Below the pieces are notes generated by a model. It did not search any database. It worked only from the letters and a program-made list of their open reading frames with translations, and had not been told where the DNA came from. The translations under genes and the position numbers were made by a program. Below, piece by piece: positions 1 through 8,197 of a DNA stretch of 48,731 nucleotides (positions within the stretch are counted from its first letter, which is position 1; every line of letters begins with the position of its first letter). This stretch comes from Proteiniphilum sp. (GTDB lineage: Bacteria > Bacteroidota > Bacteroidia > Bacteroidales > Dysgonomonadaceae): assembly GCA_018433945.1 (NCBI GenBank), contig JAHDQF010000051.1, forward strand, positions 1-48,731, read 5' to 3'.

Positions 1-48
1 AGCCCTCAATAAGCTGATATATAACAACATCAATCCAGGGATAGCGGC

Positions 49-3000
49 ATGAGGAAAAATTCAAAAAAAGTTACAACAGGATGTCGACAACCCTGCGACA
101 TTCTTCATCATTGTTCAGGAAAAGGGCACCTGAGTAGTTACAAAAAGTCTTACATAAGAATTTTTTTTATTGTCTTAGTTCTTTTGAATTTCTGGCCGTT
201 AGATGTATCTTCTCAATATTTTGGCCGGAACAAGCCGCATTACAGAACATTTAATTACGATGTGCTGCATACACCCAATTTTGAAATATACCACTACCTG
301 GAAAACGATACCTTTATGACCCGTTTTGCTGAATGGGCCGAAGAGTGGTACGTGATGCACCAGCAGTCTTTTAGAGATACCTTTCAAAATAAAAACCCGT
401 TGATCTTATATGCCAATCACGCCGACTTTCAGCAGACCACAGCTGTCAGCGGCACCATTGGTACCACCACCGGAGGGGTTACTGAAGCTTTGAAAAACAG
501 GGTAGTTATGCCGGTTGCTCCCACGTTGGCTCAAACCGACCATGTTTTAGGGCACGAACTGGTTCATGCGTTTCAGTTCAACCGGCTGCTTCATTCCGAT
601 TCCATTAGCGGCTCTTCATTGAATAATATTCCACTCTGGATGATTGAGGGGATGGCAGAATATTTCTCCACAGGCAGTATCGACCCCCACACAGCCATGT
701 GGATGCGGGATGCCCTGGTGAATGACGATTTTCCCACATTGGAGCAACTCTCAACAGAACCGGCAAAATACTTTCCTTACCGCTACGGCCATGCGTTTTG
801 GGCTATGATTGGCAAAACCTGGGGCGATTCGCTCATCGTTCCCCTTCTTACACAAACCGCCCAATATGGACTGGATCAGGCGCTCGATTCAATCATGGGT
901 TTCAACTCCAAAACGCTTTCAGGATTATGGAAAAGTGCCATGGAAACTTATTACAATAAATACCTTGAAGATTCGGCAGCTTATGTCGCAGGCAAAAAAA
1001 TCATTTCTGAAAAGAACGCCGGAAGAACGAATTTGTCGCCATCACTCAGTCCCGACGGAAAATATCTGGCTTTTTTTTCGGAAAAAGATATTTTTACCTT
1101 CGACTTGTTTCTGTCCGATGCTGAAACGGGGAAGGTCATCAAAAAACTATCGAGCATCACCCTTAACCACGAAATTGATGATTTTAGTTTTAACGAGTCG
1201 GCAGGAACATGGTCGCCCGACAGCAAAAAATTTGCTTTTGTCATCTTTAAAAACGGGAAAAATAAACTGGCGATTGTGGATGTGGAACGTGCCAAAATTA
1301 CCGATGAAATTGAATTTGACAATGTTCCTTCCTTTTACAATCCGGAATGGTCACCAGATGGCAGGTACATAGTTTTTTCAGGATTGGTGGAAGGTGTTGC
1401 CGATCTATACATCTACAACACCCAGACTGGGAATATTACGAAACTTACCGATGGTTTTTCATCCGAAATTCACCCGTCGTGGTCGCCCGATGGAAATTTT
1501 GTGGTTTTTGTAGATGAAGAAATGAATAAAGACCGAAAGGCCAAAAAATTCACGCCATATTTGAAAATTATCGACATTCGGACAAAAGAAGTACAAAAAT
1601 TGGATGTTTTCCCCGGTGCCGACAATCTGAATCCCCGCTTTTCGCATGATGGAAGGTTGATTTATTTTCTCTCCAATTCCGATGGTTTTAGAAATTTATT
1701 TGCTTACGACCTCGATTCAGAGAAAGTATACCGGTTAACCCGGCTTAAGACAGGCATCAGCGGCCTTACGCCCTATTCTCCCGCCATGAGCACAGCCATG
1801 GGGCGTGATTTGATTGCCTATACCTACTATCACAAAAACAGCTACGAAATATACACGGCTTCCTCCTCCGATTTTCGTTTTGAAGAAATGGATAAATCAA
1901 CAGTAGATTTTGAACCGGGAACATTGCCACCCCTCAACCATCTTTACAGCAATATTGTGGATGCGACACTTTACAAACGGTGGGAAAATGACTTGACGCT
2001 TCATCCTGATTCGGTGAAGATAATTCCTTACAGGCCGAAATTAAAACTTGATTACATTTCAAATACTGCCGGGATTGGTATTTCCACGGGCTCCCGCTAC
2101 AGTACTACCAATATGGCAGGCAGTATCGCGATGATTTTCAGCGATATGGTAGGGCAACACCAGCTTTATTCCGTGCTTGCATTGAATGGCGAGATTTACG
2201 ACTTTGGCGGGCAGGTTGCCTATGTGAATCAATCCCGTAAGTTTAACTGGGGAGTCACGGCTTCGCATATTCCTTACCGTTCCGGCAATATGTTTTTCAT
2301 GCCTGACACACTGACGTTCAATGACAAAAAAAATAACGAGAAATATGAAATACCGGTTACCGATTTGGTTCTTGATTATATCCGGATGTTTGAAGACAAC
2401 ATTTCGTTTTTTACCTACCGTGCTCTTTCACAAACACGCAGAATTGAAGCCGGTCTGTCAACATCGTGGTACTACTACAGAATTGACAGGTACCACAATT
2501 ATTATGACGATTTTGGGCTTCCTGTGACATACGGCAAGGAAAAAATGCCTGCTCCCGACGGAGGCAACTACCAAAAAATTGATTTAGCTTATGTAACCGA
2601 TAATTCCTATTTTGGGATGACTGCCCCAATGCGTGGCCAGCGCGCGCGTTATCAGGTAGAGAAGTATTTTGGTGCTGTAGATTTTTTTACCGGCCTTGTG
2701 GACTACCGAAAATACTGGTTCATCAATCCGATCACAATGGCATTCCGTTTTTACCATTACGGCAGGTATGGAAAAGATTCGGAAACCAATTTAGTTTCTC
2801 CGCTATATCTGGGGTATCCATGGTTAATCAGAGGTTATGAAAATTTATCGTTTTACGGCAATTGGGAAGATAATAAGGCGGGATTCAATTCGTTGAATTA
2901 CTCTCATCTTAGTGGCAGCAGGATCGCGGTAGCCAATGCCGAACTTCGCTTGCCCTTATCCGGTCCAAAGCCCCTGGCGTTAATCGGCTCGAAATATTTT

Positions 3001-3237
3001 TTAACCGACTTGAATTTGTTTTTTGATGCTGGTCTGGCCTGGAGCAAAGGCGAAAAACCGAAAATTACCTGGGAGAGAGCAGCTTTCGATCAGCGGGTTC
3101 CGGTATTCAGTGCTGGGGCTTCGCTTCGTATCAATGTCTTGGGATATTTGATTCTGGAACCCTATCTTGCCGTTCCGTTTCAGAATGGTGGCTGGCAAAA
3201 TATCCAGTTTGGGTTAAATTTTGTTCCGGGATGGTAG
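49..3237 (+). CDS. Surface protein: gluzincin-like metalloprotease, TolB-like propeller and Omp85-like beta-barrel
   Basis: A 1062-residue exported protein of unknown specific role. A hydrophobic segment at about residues 34-50 followed by VSSQ looks like a signal peptide, preceded by about 30 unusual polar residues. ATG 49 is the first Met in the open frame, and the next Met lies far inside the mature region. HELVH at 169-173 plus WMIEGMAEY (E200) fit an HExxH...E zinc protease. Repeated SPDGxY/F motifs (about 330-600) are PD40/TolB-type propeller blades. The C-terminal third is rich in alternating beta strands, with IRGYE around residue 928 (compare the Omp85 RGF/Y loop motif), NAELRLPL and a final aromatic residue, as in outer-membrane barrels. 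Predicted location is the outer membrane with a protease/propeller moiety. Base composition is more AT-rich than hutU next door. Domain calls are from motifs only. Confidence 0.75.
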   Translation: MRKNSKKVTTGCRQPCDILHHCSGKGHLSSYKKSYIRIFFIVLVLLNFWPLDVSSQYFGRNKPHYRTFNYDVLHTPNFEIYHYLENDTFMTRFAEWAEEWYVMHQQSFRDTFQNKNPLILYANHADFQQTTAVSGTIGTTTGGVTEALKNRVVMPVAPTLAQTDHVLGHELVHAFQFNRLLHSDSISGSSLNNIPLWMIEGMAEYFSTGSIDPHTAMWMRDALVNDDFPTLEQLSTEPAKYFPYRYGHAFWAMIGKTWGDSLIVPLLTQTAQYGLDQALDSIMGFNSKTLSGLWKSAMETYYNKYLEDSAAYVAGKKIISEKNAGRTNLSPSLSPDGKYLAFFSEKDIFTFDLFLSDAETGKVIKKLSSITLNHEIDDFSFNESAGTWSPDSKKFAFVIFKNGKNKLAIVDVERAKITDEIEFDNVPSFYNPEWSPDGRYIVFSGLVEGVADLYIYNTQTGNITKLTDGFSSEIHPSWSPDGNFVVFVDEEMNKDRKAKKFTPYLKIIDIRTKEVQKLDVFPGADNLNPRFSHDGRLIYFLSNSDGFRNLFAYDLDSEKVYRLTRLKTGISGLTPYSPAMSTAMGRDLIAYTYYHKNSYEIYTASSSDFRFEEMDKSTVDFEPGTLPPLNHLYSNIVDATLYKRWENDLTLHPDSVKIIPYRPKLKLDYISNTAGIGISTGSRYSTTNMAGSIAMIFSDMVGQHQLYSVLALNGEIYDFGGQVAYVNQSRKFNWGVTASHIPYRSGNMFFMPDTLTFNDKKNNEKYEIPVTDLVLDYIRMFEDNISFFTYRALSQTRRIEAGLSTSWYYYRIDRYHNYYDDFGLPVTYGKEKMPAPDGGNYQKIDLAYVTDNSYFGMTAPMRGQRARYQVEKYFGAVDFFTGLVDYRKYWFINPITMAFRFYHYGRYGKDSETNLVSPLYLGYPWLIRGYENLSFYGNWEDNKAGFNSLNYSHLSGSRIAVANAELRLPLSGPKPLALIGSKYFLTDLNLFFDAGLAWSKGEKPKITWERAAFDQRVPVFSAGASLRINVLGYLILEPYLAVPFQNGGWQNIQFGLNFVPGW

Positions 3238-3265
3238 TTTTTTCTGTTTTTGAATATAAATTGGT

Positions 3266-3273
3266 TACATTTG
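3266..3273 (+). promoter_or_regulatory. Predicted -7 box of hutU
   Basis: TACATTTG matches the Bacteroidetes -7 consensus TAnnTTTG and lies 44 bp before the hutU ATG, in an 80-bp AT-rich gap. A well-spaced TTTG -33 element is not obvious. Confidence 0.55.
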
Positions 3274-3317
3274 CGATCAGTACCACGAGATGTTTTTAGC
3301 TGTAAACAGATACTCAA

Positions 3318-5309
3318 ATGAAATTATCACTTTCCGACCAGCTGCCAACTTATCCTCATTTCGATGAATCGATCCGCCGTGCTCCCGACAGGGGATACCG
3401 GCTCACGAAAAAACAGACCCGAATCGCGCTGCTGAATGCACTCCGTTATATCCCCCCAGCCTTGCATGAGACGCTCGCACCTGAGTTTCTGGAGGAACTG
3501 CGAACCCGTGGTCGCATCTACGGCTACCGCTATCGCCCCGAAGGCGATCTGCGGGCCAAACCGGTTGACCAGTACCTTGGGAACTGTATCGAGGGAAAGG
3601 CTTTTCAGGTAATGATCGACAACAATCTCTCTTTCGATATTGCACTCTATCCCTATGAGCTGGTCACCTATGGCGAGACGGGGCAGGTGTGCCAGAACTG
3701 GATGCAGTACCGGCTGATCAAAAAATACCTGGAGGTCATGACTCAGGAGCAGACGCTGGTAGTGGAGAGCGGTCACCCACTGGGACTCTTCCGTTCGAAG
3801 CCGGAGGCACCGCGTGTGATTATCACCAACTCGATGATGGTGGGGATGTTCGACAATCAGGCCGACTGGGAGATTGCCGCACAGATGGGTGTGGCCAACT
3901 ACGGGCAGATGACCGCCGGCGGATGGATGTATATCGGTCCCCAGGGCATCGTGCACGGTACCTTTAACACGCTGCTCAATGCAGGTCGCCTGAAACTGGG
4001 CATCCCGCACAACGAAGACCTCAGGGGGCATCTTTTTGTCTCCTCCGGATTGGGCGGCATGAGCGGCGCACAGCCCAAGGCGGCTGACATCGCGGGGGCG
4101 GTATCCGTCATTGCCGAGGTGGATGGCTCACGCATAGAAACACGCCGGCAGCAGGGATGGGTGCAGCGTGTTACGGACGATAAGCAGCAGGCGTTCGACT
4201 GGGCCCGGGGGGCGATAAGTCGCAAGGAGCCGCTATCAATCGCTTATCATGGAAATATTGTGGATCTGCTGGAATATGCAGAGAAAAAGAAGATTCATAT
4301 AGCATTGCTGAGCGACCAGACTTCGTGCCATGAACCCTACACGGGCGGCTATTGTCCTGCCGGTATCACCTTTGAGGAGCGTACGCGCCTGCTGCATGAG
4401 GATCGGGATGCTTTTCATACATTGGTGGACGAGTCATTGCGACGTCATTATGCCGTGATTCAGAAACTGGTAACCCGCGGCACTTATTTTTTTGATTACG
4501 GTAACTCGTTTCTGAAAGCGATCTATGATGCAGGTGTGAGGGAGATATCCCGCAATGGAACCGATGAGAAGGATGGCTTCATCTGGCCATCTTACGTGGA
4601 GGATATCATGGGCCCCGAGCTGTTCGACTATGGCTACGGCCCCTTCCGGTGGGTATGTCTGAGCGGCTCTCACGCCGACCTGATTAAAACCGACCGGGCG
4701 GCGATGGCGTGCATCGATCCCGACCGGCGGGGACAGGACCGCGACAACTGGATCTGGATACGCGATGCGGAGAAGCACAACCTGGTGGTGGGCACGCAGG
4801 CACGCATCCTCTACCAGGATGCGGAGGGGCGGCTGAAGATTGCACTGCGCTTCAATGAGATGGTGCGCAACGGTGAGATTGGACCGGTGATGCTGGGGCG
4901 CGATCACCACGACGTGAGCGGCACCGACTCTCCCTTCCGGGAGACGGCCAATATAAAAGATGGCAGCAACGTGATGGCCGATATGGCGGTGCAGTGCTTC
5001 GCCGGCAATGCCGCACGCGGCATGAGCATGGTGGTCCTCCACAACGGTGGCGGCGTAGGCATCGGCAAAGCGATCAACGGTGGCTTTGGAATGGTACTCG
5101 ACGGCAGTGAAAGGGTGGATGAGACCCTCCGCTCCGCCATGATGTGGGACGTGATGGGCGGCGTGGCCCGCCGCGCCTGGGCACGCAATGAAAATGCCAT
5201 GACTACAACAAAGGAGTTCAATCAAACATATCCCGACGATTATCATATAACGGAGCCTTATCTGGTAGATGATAAGATACTGGAAAGCATAACCCATACA
5301 TGCGATTAA
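3318..5309 (+). CDS. hutU: Urocanate hydratase
   Basis: Converts urocanate to 4-imidazolone-5-propionate, the second step of histidine degradation, in the cytoplasm with tightly bound NAD+. The 663-residue protein is of the longer form typical of Bacteroidetes. Family blocks are clear: YGQMTAGGWMYIGPQG near residue 200, GGMSGAQPKAADIAG near 250, and GRDHHDVSGTDSP (R528, D529) followed by RETANIKDGSN and LHNGGGVGIGKAI. The ATG 3318 start is preceded by a predicted -7 box. It is the first gene of the hut cluster, but the rest of the pathway (ftcD onward) lies about 2 kb downstream, beyond a toxin-antitoxin pair, so it is likely transcribed separately. No damage is visible in the frame. Confidence 0.95.
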   Translation: MKLSLSDQLPTYPHFDESIRRAPDRGYRLTKKQTRIALLNALRYIPPALHETLAPEFLEELRTRGRIYGYRYRPEGDLRAKPVDQYLGNCIEGKAFQVMIDNNLSFDIALYPYELVTYGETGQVCQNWMQYRLIKKYLEVMTQEQTLVVESGHPLGLFRSKPEAPRVIITNSMMVGMFDNQADWEIAAQMGVANYGQMTAGGWMYIGPQGIVHGTFNTLLNAGRLKLGIPHNEDLRGHLFVSSGLGGMSGAQPKAADIAGAVSVIAEVDGSRIETRRQQGWVQRVTDDKQQAFDWARGAISRKEPLSIAYHGNIVDLLEYAEKKKIHIALLSDQTSCHEPYTGGYCPAGITFEERTRLLHEDRDAFHTLVDESLRRHYAVIQKLVTRGTYFFDYGNSFLKAIYDAGVREISRNGTDEKDGFIWPSYVEDIMGPELFDYGYGPFRWVCLSGSHADLIKTDRAAMACIDPDRRGQDRDNWIWIRDAEKHNLVVGTQARILYQDAEGRLKIALRFNEMVRNGEIGPVMLGRDHHDVSGTDSPFRETANIKDGSNVMADMAVQCFAGNAARGMSMVVLHNGGGVGIGKAINGGFGMVLDGSERVDETLRSAMMWDVMGGVARRAWARNENAMTTTKEFNQTYPDDYHITEPYLVDDKILESITHTCD

Positions 5310-5450
5310 GAGGTTTCGACCGCGTGGTCCATCTGGGAAACAAGACAAGACTTTAATAAAAAACAAATAAGTATTTCATTGCCAATAAAAAGATAAAATA
5401 TCTTTATTCTGAAAAACGCAAAAAAATAATGCTATTTAAAATAAAAGCCT

Positions 5451-5458
5451 TATTTTTG
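5451..5458 (+). promoter_or_regulatory. Predicted -7 box of the abiEi-abiEii operon
   Basis: TATTTTTG fits TAnnTTTG. It lies 18 bp before ATG 5477, so transcription should begin near 5464. This rules out the in-frame ATG at 5429 as the translation start, because it is upstream of the promoter. Confidence 0.55.
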
Positions 5459-5476
5459 TGCGTAAAACCAAGAGCG

Positions 5477-6061
5477 ATGGAAACAAATATTATTGAACGG
5501 TTTCATAAAAATGGCGGTTATCTCACTCGAAAAGAGATACGCACAGAGAAACAGCGTTATCAACTGCGCCGCATGACAGAAGAAAAAATTGTAAAACGCA
5601 TTAAGCCTGGCTTGTATTTTTTGGAAGAGGCAACAGCATCTAAAACAATGATTGATGTAGAGCGCATTGTTCCTGAAGGTGTACTGTGCTATTATTCGGT
5701 CTGGTTCCATTACGGACTGACAACACAAATACCGCAACAGTATCATGTGGCAGTCGTCAAAAACCGCCGCATAAAACTGCCCGGTTTTCCGCCTATACAA
5801 TTGCACTATTGGCAGGAAAAATATGTATCGCTTGGTAAAGAGTATCAGATCATTGAAAATCTAAGGGTACCGATGTTCGATTTGGAAAAATCGGTATGCG
5901 ATGCCGTAAAGTTCCGCAATAAAATCGGTATGGATGTTTGCGCTGAAATTTTGCAGAATTATCTTGCCCTGAAAGACAGAGATTTGACAAAACTGATGCG
6001 TTATGCCAAGAACATGCGTATCGGCAATATTATGGAAACTTATATAACAATACAACTATGA
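5477..6061 (+). CDS. abiEi: AbiEi-type antitoxin, transcriptional regulator of a type IV toxin-antitoxin system
   Basis: A 194-residue protein with an N-terminal winged-helix region (HKNGGYLTRKEI, then YQLRRMTEEKIVKRIKPGLYFL) and the AbiEi body (YYSVWFHYGLT, then VPMFDLEKSVCDAVKFRNKIG). In this family the antitoxin represses its own operon and counteracts the partner nucleotidyltransferase without binding it. The start was placed at ATG 5477 rather than the upstream in-frame ATG at 5429, because a -7 promoter box lies between them. It overlaps the toxin by 4 bp (ATGA), the usual coupled arrangement. The gene is clearly more AT-rich than the flanking hut genes, which suggests horizontal acquisition. 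Family call is from motifs and partner; confidence is good. Confidence 0.85.
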   Translation: METNIIERFHKNGGYLTRKEIRTEKQRYQLRRMTEEKIVKRIKPGLYFLEEATASKTMIDVERIVPEGVLCYYSVWFHYGLTTQIPQQYHVAVVKNRRIKLPGFPPIQLHYWQEKYVSLGKEYQIIENLRVPMFDLEKSVCDAVKFRNKIGMDVCAEILQNYLALKDRDLTKLMRYAKNMRIGNIMETYITIQL

Positions 6062-6939
6062 CAAAAAGAGAAATAAAAAATATAGAGAAATCCATTCGTT
6101 CGCGCTTGTTTAATCTTGCCGGACATCAGCAGTTGAGTTATCAGATGCTGATAATCCGCTACGCGCACGAGCGCCTGCTATACCGTTTGTCACGAAGCGC
6201 TTATCGAGAACGCTTTTATCTGAAAGGAGGCGTATTACTCTATGCTTTTGACCGGGATAATGCACGTCCTACTGTGGATATAGATTTTTCCGGCAACCGG
6301 ATAGGAAATGACAAGGCACAGATTAAATCCATTTTTACGGAAATATGTAAAATAAACGATGCGCCCGACGGCATCCGTTTTGACATGGACGAAATACAGG
6401 CGACAGAAATTAATGAGAATCGCGTTTACAAAGGTATTCGCTTGATTATTACTGCCCGGATGGACACCATTATTCAACCTCTAAACGTTGATATCGGCTT
6501 TGGAGATGTAGTTGTACCCAATGCGAATGAACTGGACTATCCCCTGTTATTGCCTGACTTTCCAATGCCACGTATATTGGCATATTCTCCGGAAACAGTC
6601 ATTGCCGAAAAATTTCAGGCAATGATAGAACTATCGGAAACCAATAGCAGGATGAAAGATTTTTATGACGTGTATCGAATGTTGAAAAAAGGAGGTATAG
6701 ATAGCAAAAATTTAGAGCTAGCTATCACGGCTACTTTTGATAGGCGTTTCACACTGTATACCGATGACCACCCGATTTTTACGGATGACTTTGCTGAAAA
6801 TAAGACAAAACAAGTGCAGTGGAAAGCTTATTTGAAAAAAATAAATTCTAATGATGAAGTGCCGGAACGTTTTGAAGACGTTGCAGGCTATATTATGAAA
6901 GAGCTTTATCCCTATTGGCTGAATAGGAAAGAAGAATAA
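6058..6939 (+). CDS. abiEii: AbiEii-type nucleotidyltransferase toxin
   Basis: A 293-residue toxin-like nucleotidyltransferase (AbiEii/AbiGii family). Visible motifs are GG at 57-58 (LKGGVLL), the metal-binding pair D74 and D76 in TVDIDFS, AEKFQAM at 183-189 with a conserved Lys, and RMKDFYDVYR at 198-207, the family's catalytic Asp motif. Family members transfer nucleotides to RNA or protein targets, and several block phage growth by abortive infection. Its start overlaps the antitoxin stop by 4 bp. No truncation is seen, and all expected motifs are present, so the toxin is probably active. The pair sits between hutU and ftcD, breaking an otherwise continuous pathway cluster. The actual target (tRNA or other) cannot be read from sequence. 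Confidence 0.88.
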   Translation: MTKREIKNIEKSIRSRLFNLAGHQQLSYQMLIIRYAHERLLYRLSRSAYRERFYLKGGVLLYAFDRDNARPTVDIDFSGNRIGNDKAQIKSIFTEICKINDAPDGIRFDMDEIQATEINENRVYKGIRLIITARMDTIIQPLNVDIGFGDVVVPNANELDYPLLLPDFPMPRILAYSPETVIAEKFQAMIELSETNSRMKDFYDVYRMLKKGGIDSKNLELAITATFDRRFTLYTDDHPIFTDDFAENKTKQVQWKAYLKKINSNDEVPERFEDVAGYIMKELYPYWLNRKEE

Positions 6940-7061
6940 AAGCATAGCGTTTATAGTACACCCATCAAATTATACACCACTAAATCCAAAAAATAAACAA
7001 AATGATAACAACAGAGAAGATTAATAAAAAAAACGAATATTTCTGCATCACCCGGGGATGC

Positions 7062-7109
7062 CAGGCCAAAGCCTGAGCTGAGCCGAAGGGTTCCCTGAGC
7101 ATTGCCGAA
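7062..7109. repeat. REP-like GC-rich palindromic/direct repeat patch
   Basis: Two direct copies of CCTGAGCnnnGCCGAA lie at 7072-7087 and 7094-7109 (22-bp period). They are flanked by a small stem-loop CAGGC-CAAA-GCCTG (7062-7075) and overlap the palindrome AGGG-TT-CCCT (7087-7096). The units resemble the dispersed CCTGAGC...CGAAGG repeats seen in many bacterial genomes. The composition contrasts sharply with the AT-rich surroundings. Confidence 0.5.
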
Positions 7110-7150
7110 TGAAAACACAAAATCACTGAAAGTAAATTTAAGCAAAATCC

Positions 7151-7181
7151 TTTGGAATTTAAAAATAAAGTGTTAACCTTG
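7151..7181 (+). promoter_or_regulatory. Predicted promoter of the ftcD-pnuC-hutI-fchA-hutH operon
   Basis: TTTG at 7151-7154, a 19-bp spacer and TAACCTTG at 7174-7181 match the Bacteroidetes promoter TTTG-N19-TAnnTTTG with one mismatch. It would give a leader of about 75 nt before ftcD. Confidence 0.5.
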
Positions 7182-7252
7182 CAACAGATAAATAATTCAA
7201 GCTTTCATAAGATGTACCACTACCTTGAAATCACTTCCTTATGATGGAAATT

Positions 7253-7260
7253 GGAGGAGG
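7253..7260 (+). promoter_or_regulatory. Strong Shine-Dalgarno sequence of ftcD
   Basis: GGAGGAGG lies 4 bp before ATG 7265. It decides the start in favour of 7265 over the in-frame ATG at 7241. Such a strong purine box stands out, since most starts in this window lack one. Confidence 0.6.
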
Positions 7261-7264
7261 TATT

Positions 7265-8161
7265 ATGAACAAAATCATGGAATGTGTCCCCAACTTTAGT
7301 GAGGGACGTGACAAAGAGAAAATTGAGCAGATCGCAGACGCTTTCCGGGGAAAAGAGGGTGTGAAGATGCTGGACTACAGCAGCGATGCCGACCATAACC
7401 GCTCGGTAATCACCGTGGTGGGTGAGCCGGAGCCGCTGAAGCATGCGGTCATCGATGCGATCGGCAGGGCGGTGGAGCTGATCGACCTGACGCACCACAA
7501 AGGCCAGCACCCCCGCATAGGGGCTGTGGATGTGGTGCCCTTCATACCCATCCGGAATGTGACGATGGAGGAGACAATCGTACTCTCGAAAGAGGTGGCA
7601 CAAACCGCTGCGGAAAAATATCGCCTGCCGGTGTTTCTCTACGAGAAGTCGGCTTCGGCACCATACCGCGAGAACCTGGCATCGGTTCGTAAAGGAGAAT
7701 TTGAGGGACTGGCAGAGAAGATGCAATTGCCGGAGTGGCAGGCTGATTTTGGTCCCTCTAAGCCACACCCCACTGCCGGAGCGGTGGCGGTCGGAGCACG
7801 TATGCCGTTGGTGGCCTACAACGTAAATCTGGGAACCGGCGACCTGGAGATCGCCAATGCCATTGCCAGAAAGGTACGTTATGTGGGCGGCGGACTGCGT
7901 TTCTGCAAGGCGATGGGTGTGGCATTGCATGATCGGGGAATCACACAGGTCTCGATGAACCTGACCGACTATACCAAAACTGCCATCTACCGCGCCCATG
8001 AGCTGGTGCGGATCGAGGCTCAGCGATATGGGGTAACGGTGGTTGGTGCCGAGGTGATCGGGCTGGTGCCGATGGCGGCACTGGTCGATTCGGCTGCCTA
8101 TTACCTCGGTTTGGAAAACTTCTCGATCAACCAGGTGCTGGAAGCAAAACTCATGGAGTGA
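7265..8161 (+). CDS. ftcD: Glutamate formimidoyltransferase
   Basis: Transfers the formimino group of N-formimino-L-glutamate to tetrahydrofolate, releasing glutamate, the fourth step of this histidine pathway. The 298-residue protein corresponds to the transferase half of the bifunctional animal FTCD; the cyclodeaminase half is the separate fchA gene. Family signatures are the N-terminus KIMECVPNFSEGRD, LDYSSDADHNRSVITVVGEP, DLTHHKGQHPRIGAVDVVPFIP and FGPSKPHPTAGAVAVGAR. The start is set at ATG 7265 because GGAGGAGG lies just upstream and the family begins here; an in-frame ATG at 7241 would add eight residues. It is the first gene of the downstream hut operon. This THF-dependent route fits the absence of hutG or hutF in the window. 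Confidence 0.93.
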   Translation: MNKIMECVPNFSEGRDKEKIEQIADAFRGKEGVKMLDYSSDADHNRSVITVVGEPEPLKHAVIDAIGRAVELIDLTHHKGQHPRIGAVDVVPFIPIRNVTMEETIVLSKEVAQTAAEKYRLPVFLYEKSASAPYRENLASVRKGEFEGLAEKMQLPEWQADFGPSKPHPTAGAVAVGARMPLVAYNVNLGTGDLEIANAIARKVRYVGGGLRFCKAMGVALHDRGITQVSMNLTDYTKTAIYRAHELVRIEAQRYGVTVVGAEVIGLVPMAALVDSAAYYLGLENFSINQVLEAKLME

Positions 8162-8197
8162 ATGGCAGAAGTAACACACACCTAAAGTCTGAATAAT

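Larger units (their letters stand above)
6940..7264 (+). other. Intergenic region between abiEii and ftcD
   Basis: This 325-bp stretch has no recognisable gene. From left to right it holds an AT-rich tail of the toxin-antitoxin segment, a GC-rich repeat-like patch (about 7050-7110), an AT-rich spacer, a predicted promoter (7151-7181), a leader of about 75 nt and a strong Shine-Dalgarno sequence before ftcD. Confidence 0.6.

Noticed and set aside
5429-5476. Upstream Met start of abiEi
   Set aside because: The extra 16 residues are encoded over a good -7 promoter box and do not resemble the family.
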